Positions 58,298 through 64,000 of a stretch of 64,000 bases of DNA are shown one piece after another. Origin of the DNA: Scalesia atractyloides. Taxonomy: Eukaryota; Streptophyta; Magnoliopsida; Asterales; Asteraceae. The translations under genes were made by a program, and so were the position numbers. Location: positions 81,879,978-81,943,977 of the forward strand of contig CAMTDV010000003.1 of NCBI GenBank assembly GCA_947069175.1. The letters run 5' to 3'. The stretch's first letter is position 1; every line of letters begins with the position of its first letter. The notes under the pieces were generated by a model that ran no database searches, had not been told where the DNA came from, and saw only the letters and a program-made list of their open reading frames with translations.

Positions 58298-60730
58298 TGT
58301 CACACCCCGGATTTCCATAATCCAAATCCAAACACCGGTGGGTCCGGATGGGGAATATTGTGACGTAAGTTGATACTATCATAGACAATTAAACATAGCA
58401 CAATGGAAGTCTTGGAGTTAAATTACTATTATAAACCAAATGTTCAAAATACAAAATAATATACAAACGACTCATAATAGAAGATCCACAGGCGGATCAT
58501 AAAATGTACAAATGTGTATATCAGACTTTGGGCAGATCTAGGATTTGCAAGATCCTCTTATCACTACGGAGCACTTCCAGCCTATTTTCATATTGTATCT
58601 GCAAGCTTAGTCTTTTGAAAATACGTCAGCTTTCGCTGTTAAATACACCCAGCTGGCTCATTTTGAAAACATTTGAAAATGTTTTAAGTGCACGTTGGCA
58701 CAAAATCTTTTATAACTTGGGAAAGTTACTTTGTAACCTTGTTAACAGATTCACATGTTTGTCCATACATACAGGGCCCAGTGCGAAAACCGAGACATGA
58801 TTAACGTACACACCACTTAAGAACTCATGAAGGAGTTATCCCCAACTTTGTGGGTAAATGCATTTGAGCGTCTGTCAGGTGTATGCCTGCATCCTGCGCT
58901 AAGGTCGTGGCCATTATATAATGTAATGAGCCGAGGATATCCAGGACACGGTAGTTAACCCCTGATGTTTAAGTTATCAAACAAAACTGATTAAAAAGGA
59001 ATATGCGGATTTACTAGCCACAATCCGGCATTCGATTGATCCCATTTCCGATGAAGCGGTAATAATTTACCGTAACCCAAGCCCGTATAAGGGAAATAAG
59101 TCGAGAGTATTTATCTGAGCTAGTCTTCGTTTAAACGCATTATTTATTAACTCAGCCGTATACAAAAGTACTAAGTGCAGATAGCATTATCGGCAAGTCT
59201 CTAGTCTGGATTATGGCATAAGCTCACCAATTAAATACTAACGGTCTTATTTAAGTCACAGACTTAGACCGAGTAGCGTACAGGATCAATACGTATAACG
59301 CTATATTAAACGATGATCAGATAGAATGTAGTTTAATGCCAACAAGTACTTTGACTTGTGTAATATGGATAAACTATAAACATTCTGGATTTTGAGACTT
59401 AAATGACAAGGTTAGACCCGTTTCGGTTAATTTTCGTAAATTAGATACATATACTTAACCGTACGTATATCAGCGATATCGGGTAATCGGATAAGTCATG
59501 GACAAGTTCTATATACCATTATACTTTAAATAAGTTGTAATATCAGTAGGATATCAACTTATATGCCCGTAAGGTTTTAAAATGAAACTATGCCTCATAA
59601 GGGCGTATCGGTAATTTCATACCGTGTAAAAAGAACTTGAAAATAATTTTATGTTATGACCATTAATATTTTGGGAAAATAACTTATTTATGATATAACA
59701 TTAGTAGGATATTAATTGTATGTGTAATTTATCTTTTATGACCAAACTATGCACCGAAGGGGCATTTAGGTCATTTTAGACATAGTTAACATGTCTTAGA
59801 TATGTTATTAAATATAACATATCAGTAGGTAAAAGGTTTACTTTGAAAAGATATGGTTAAAACCATTTAATAAGCCACAAGGGCCTTATCGTCATTTATC
59901 AACATAATGCAAGGACTTGTTCATGAACTCAGTTTATAATCTGGTTTGACATCCCGAATAATCCTACTTATAATATTACATCAGTAGAAAACTCATTTTC
60001 AAGTTCATTATCATTTAAACCTCTTTATATGCAAAAAGGGTATTTTAGTCAAAATGGCATAATTACAGAACTTGTGCATAAACTCAGATTCTGATTATGA
60101 TCATGTAATATAACCTCAGAGGGTTATGCTACATAATATTACAATCATAATGTAACTTTATATCAGTGTCTAACTAATCTAAATCGGGTCAGAATCGAAA
60201 GTCAAAGCAGAAGTCAAACTTCGCGACTTTCGGTTGCGAACCGACCCTAGAACTGAAGTTGACGAGCCGAACATGTTTTTACATGTTCTAATAATTATTT
60301 CCAACTTGTTTAAGTGTCAAAACATGTTTCATAACATATAAACTCAAATTATAATATTTCTGAAAAATGGCCTGTTTGACTTTTTAATATAATAATTTTG
60401 ACCCGTCAATTGGTCTAGCAAACGTGATCTTTAAGAGGTATCCTTTATAGGGACTAACACCTACCTATTACGATCACTTAGCTATGTTCGTTACTAACAA
60501 TGGCTAGACTATAATTGTCTTAACCGAAAGTCAAGGCGTTTTCCGTAAAACGCTTGACTTTTGGCTATAAAAGCCTATAAACGAAAATGCATAAGAAAGG
60601 AACACTTACAAGTGATCCCTAGAATGCAATAGAACTAAGTTGGATGCTCCTTTCAGTTAGGAACTTCCAGAGGAGGGAGATAGAGTGATATATGAGAATG
60701 GTGCAAGTTTAAATGGTGAAGCAGTGCACC

Positions 60731-60739
60731 TATTTATAG
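60731..60739 (-). promoter_or_regulatory. TATA box of LTR G
   Basis: CTATAAATA on the minus strand, followed by a C/T-rich leader. It splits the LTR into a U3 of about 0.7 kb and a long transcribed R/U5 of about 2.4 kb. Confidence 0.55.
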
Positions 60740-61059
60740 TTGGAGAGTTTGGAGGAGGTGATGCCAAATGTTAAGGGGTGTTAGAGGGAGCTTCAAGTGT
60801 CCTAAAACGTGGCATAGTTGTTTGAAAGTCCATGGTTTCGAAACAATGGTTTTTGGCAACATGTGTGGAGGCCAAGCAAAAATTCTGCAAACACAGGCCT
60901 CTCGCGCCCTGTGGCCAATTTCAAAGTTTGACACATTTAGCCCCTAAACTTATAAAACCTCATAAAACACCTTTTTAGCATATTTAGCCCCCCGTAACCA
61001 ATATTTGGGGTACCCGGGAGTATGCCCGGACATTGTCGAGCTCTCGGTTCGTTAAAAGG

Positions 61060-61330
61060 TCACTCAGAGGTATAAATTAACATGTTGACACTTTTAACCC
61101 CTCCATTATCCAACTTTCACATATTTACAGAATTAACCTCTCCCGGCCAACAAGTGGCACATATGAGAGTTAGGACTTCATAAAGGATCACTTAGAGGCC
61201 CAGTATAAGCATGTTGACTCCGATGTCACTCAGAGGCTGGGTATGTTGACATATCAGTCACTCAGAGGCCAATGTTTATGCATGTTGACATCAAAAAATC
61301 ACTCAGAGGCTTAGTTTGAGCATGTTGACA
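61060..61330 (-). repeat. U3 tandem motif array in LTR G
   Basis: TCACTCAGAGG (once TCACTTAGAGG) occurs at 61060, 61188, 61226, 61258 and 61299. Each is followed 10-15 bases on by ATGTTGAC. The last four are 32-41 bp apart. In element orientation they lie 325-575 bp upstream of the TATA box. Confidence 0.8.
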
Positions 61331-61419
61331 CCTTTATTCCTTATTAGTCTTTAATAGACTAAAATAAAAATACACATATGTCACTATACTATTGGACATG
61401 ATTTTTACGAGGTGTTACA

Positions 61420-61440
61420 TCCTCACCCCCTTAAAAAAAA
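61420..61440 (-). other. polypurine tract of gypsy element
   Basis: On the minus strand TTTTTAAGGGGGTGAGGA directly precedes the LTR start TGTAACACC. This is the primer site for plus-strand DNA synthesis and fixes the LTR boundary. Confidence 0.8.
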
Positions 61441-63539
61441 TCTCGTCCTCAAGATTTTATTAAAAAAGATGGGGGTACTTTTGGCGCATAGTGGACTCAA
61501 CCTACCATGTATACTCGGGACCTCCAAGCACGTCCCATTTAACCTTTACTATAGGTATCTTTTTTCTTTCGAGGCTTCTTAACCTGTCAATCCTTGATCG
61601 AAATTGGTTTCTCAACGAACCTCGGGTTTTCATCTATTTGCACATATTTGTGTGATATTGCTAGCGACTCACCTGCTAGACATTTCTTAAGGTTAGATAT
61701 GTGGAATACATCATGAATTCCACTAAGCTCCTCTGGCAGCATAAGCTTATAAGCTATAGTGCCGACACATTCAACTATCTCGAATGGTCCTATATATCTT
61801 GGGCTTAACTTGCCTTTCTTTCCGAATCTCACTACACCTTTCCAAGGTGAGACTTTCAGCATGACTTTATCCCCTACTTGGGACTTGAGAGGTTTACGCC
61901 TCTTGTCAGCATAGCTCTTCTGCCTATCACGGGCAGCTTTGAGGCGATCACAGATTTGCACAATCTTATCCATGGTCTCCAGGACAATCTCAGGTCCTTA
62001 TAGTTGGGCTTCCCCAACTTCTGCCCAACACACGGGCGTTCGACACTTTCTCCCATACAAGGTCTCATAAGGAGCAACCTTGATACTTGTATGATAACTA
62101 TTATTATAGGACAATTCTATTAGGGGTAAGTGGTCATCCCAACTTCCACCTAAATCAATCACACTCTAAGCATGTCTTCAAAAGTTTGAATAGTACGCTC
62201 ACTTTGTCCATCCGTCTGCGGGTGGTAAGCCGTACTAAAGTTTAATATTGTGCCTAAAGATTGTTGGAAACTTTTCCAAAAATGAGAAGTATATATAGTA
62301 TCTCTATCAGATACAATAGATACCGGCACACTGTGTAGGGACACAATCTTGTCCACATAAAACTTAGCCAATTTGTCAGAGGTATACGTTTCTTTAATTA
62401 GGAAGAAATGTGCTGACTTAGTCAGCCGATCTACAATGACCCAAATCGTGTCATTACCACGTTTGGTCTTTGGTTACTTGGTAATTAAGTTCGTAGTTAC
62501 CATTTCCCATTTCCATGTGGGAATCTCAAGTTGTTGTAAAAGTCCTGACGACTTCTGATGTTTGGCCTTAACTTGCGAAGACGTCAGACACTTAGCTACA
62601 TAAGTGGCTATGGATTTATTCAAACCCATGCACCGATAATTCTTTTTCAAATCCTGATACATTTTGTCACCACCTAGGTGAACTGAGTATCTTGAATTAT
62701 GCGCTTCTTGGAGGCTTAAATCTCTAAGTCCTCCTAAGATTGGAACCCAGATTCTTCCATTAAACCTAAGGATTCCATCCTTTCCAGGCGCTAACTGATC
62801 AACAGTTCCGCCTAATCCCTCATTAGGAATATTATCCTCTAACAGGCCTTGCTTTTGCGCATCTAATAGCTTCTCATTCAAGCTATTTCTGAGCTTAATG
62901 CTCTTGGGATTAATCCTAATAGGTTTAACCCTTTCCTTGTGACTTAAGGCGTCAGCAATGACAATTGCCTTGCCGGGATGATAGCGAATTTCAAAATCAT
63001 AATTATTAAGTATTTCCATCCAACGGCGTTGTCGCATGTTCAATTCCTTTTGATTGAAAAAATGCTGGAGACTCTTATGGTCAGTGTATATAATACACTT
63101 TGTGCCATATAAGTAATGTCTCAACAACTTTAGTGCAAATACAACGGCACCCAATTCTAAATCATGGGTGGTGTAATTCCTTTCGTGCACCTTTAATTGT
63201 CGTGATGCATAAGCAATCACCTTGCCCTTTAGCATTAAAACACAACTCATGCCAGTGTGCGAGGCATTACAATAAACTACAAAATCCTCAATACCCTTAG
63301 GTCGAAATAACACAGGAGCATTGCTCAACTTGTGTTCTAGAATCTCAAAAGATTCTTGTTGTTTTGGACCCCAGTTAAACTTAATATTCTTACGGGTCAG
63401 GGTGGTTAAAGGACTAGCTATCCTTGAAAATTCCTCAATGAACCTCCTATAATAACCAGCCAATCCTAAGAAGCTACGAATCTCCGATGGAGTTTTTGGT
63501 ACTTCCCAATTCATTATAGCTTCTACTTTAGCGGGATCC
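61441..63539 (-). pseudogene. gypsy pol remnant: RT thumb, RNase H, integrase
   Basis: Degenerate 3' part of a Ty3/gypsy pol, Del/Tekay-like. Order on the minus strand: connection of RT (SFLGLAGYYRRFIEEFSRIA), RNase H (63514-62474; YCNAS where YCDAS is expected, ADALS retained), H2C2 zinc finger (AHNSRYSVHLG...; CLTSSQ replaces the second Cys), integrase core (NLITK with Asp replaced by Asn; SDRD and YHPQTDGQSERT present, 62371-62159), and the C-terminal GPF/chromo-like region (VGDKVMLKVSPWKGV, GKLSPRYIGPFEI, FHISNLKKCL, 61973-61587). Stops follow TNLITK and DMLRV, and a frameshift lies near 61980. The upstream RT catalytic part is separated by the LTR inserted at 63540. Inactive. Confidence 0.88.
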
Positions 63540-64000
63540 TGTCACACCCCGGATTTCCAATCCAAATCCATACACCGGTGGGTCCGGGTGGGGAGTATCG
63601 TGACGTCAGTTGATAACATCATTGTCAATTAAACACGGCATAGCGGAAGTCTTGGAATAAAATTACTATTACAAACCAAATGTTCGAAATACAAAATATT
63701 ATACAGGCTCGTAATAGAAGATCAATAGGCAGATCGTAAAATATACAAAAAGAATATAAAACAGACTTTAGGGCAGATCTAAGGATTTGCAAGATCCTTT
63801 TAGTCACTACCGAGCAGCTTCCGGCCTATTTCATAATGTACCTGCAAGCTTAGTCTTTGGACGATACGTCAGCTTTTGCTGGTAAATACACCCGACTGAC
63901 TCCTTTTAAAAACATTTTAGAAATTAGATTTAAGTGCACAGGGCACAAATCTTTTTATAACTTGGGAAAGTTACTTTGTAACCTTGTTAACAGATTCACA
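63540..64000 (-). mobile_element. nested LTR of the same gypsy family (partial)
   Basis: Begins TGTCACACCCCGGATTTCC and tracks LTR G from its position 58298 with moderate divergence (CACCGGTGGGTCCGGGTGGG; CAAGCTTAGTCTTTGG). It cuts the pol reading frame just before the DPAKVEAI-type residues; GATCC at 63535-63539 is the left copy of the expected duplication. It runs off the window end. Confidence 0.82.

Larger units (their letters stand above)
58298..61419 (-). mobile_element. 3' LTR of Ty3/gypsy element (LTR G)
   Basis: A 3.1-kb LTR. On the minus strand it starts TGTAACACCTCG right after a polypurine tract and ends GGGGTGTGACA at 58298. It lies immediately 3' of the pol remnant, in the order expected for a 3' LTR. 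TATA box at 60731-60739. Five copies of a TCACTCAGAGG motif lie in U3 (61060-61330). A second LTR of the same family starts at 63540. The downstream flank of the element begins at 58297 (AGAAC); the partner duplication is outside the window. Confidence 0.85.

Overview
This window looks like nuclear DNA from a eudicot with a repeat-rich genome. It is AT-rich, intergenic space dominates, and the two clear genes are plant genes split by introns. The long LTRs starting TGTAACACC or TGTCACACC, the Del/Tekay-type gypsy remnant and the many miniature inverted-repeat elements resemble what is common in Asteraceae. That family assignment is an inference and was not tested.

Two protein-coding genes can be rebuilt exon by exon, both on the plus strand and 16 kb apart. 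The first (22687-24723, 10 exons, 428 codons) encodes RRP45, an RNase PH-fold subunit of the RNA exosome ring. In Arabidopsis one RRP45 copy is CER7, which is needed for wax production. The second (41018-47738, 9 exons, 699 codons) encodes a half-size ABCG transporter of the ABCG12/ABCG15 clade, which includes the wax exporter CER5. Both reconstructions keep frame across every splice junction.

Everything else is mobile DNA, mostly decayed and often nested. 1-10200: a Mutator-like element with 207-bp inverted repeats, a Tourist-like MITE, a fold-back element, a 4.1-kb solo LTR with a perfect 5-bp target duplication, and a 5'-truncated second LTR. 10200-15800: LINE, SINE and RTE remnants, a hAT MITE with a perfect 8-bp duplication, and a G20 homopolymer. 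15797-21514: a MITE split by a solo LTR, which is itself split by a related LTR carrying a tandem array of about 176 bp. 22138-25000: RRP45. 25700-29700: Helitron-like ends, and a Mutator-like element that has captured the start of a beta-COP (coatomer) gene as an open 173-codon frame. 31290-36060: a SINE, a MULE-like fold-back, and a PIF/Harbinger transposase pseudogene split by a solo LTR. 36750-40000: an RT-element C-terminal pseudogene and two long fold-back elements. 41018-47738: the ABCG gene, with MITEs, a hAT element and a minisatellite in its introns. 50829-57905: Helitron ends around a second Harbinger element, tandem repeats, a third copy of the GTTCG-rich hAT family and a gag remnant. 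58298-64000: the 3' part of a Ty3/gypsy element on the minus strand (3' LTR, polypurine tract, degenerate pol) interrupted by another copy of its own LTR family.

No undescribed molecular system could be demonstrated. The observations most worth following are the captured beta-COP fragment, the neighbouring CER7-like and CER5-like genes, and the structured repeats inside several LTR promoter and leader regions.
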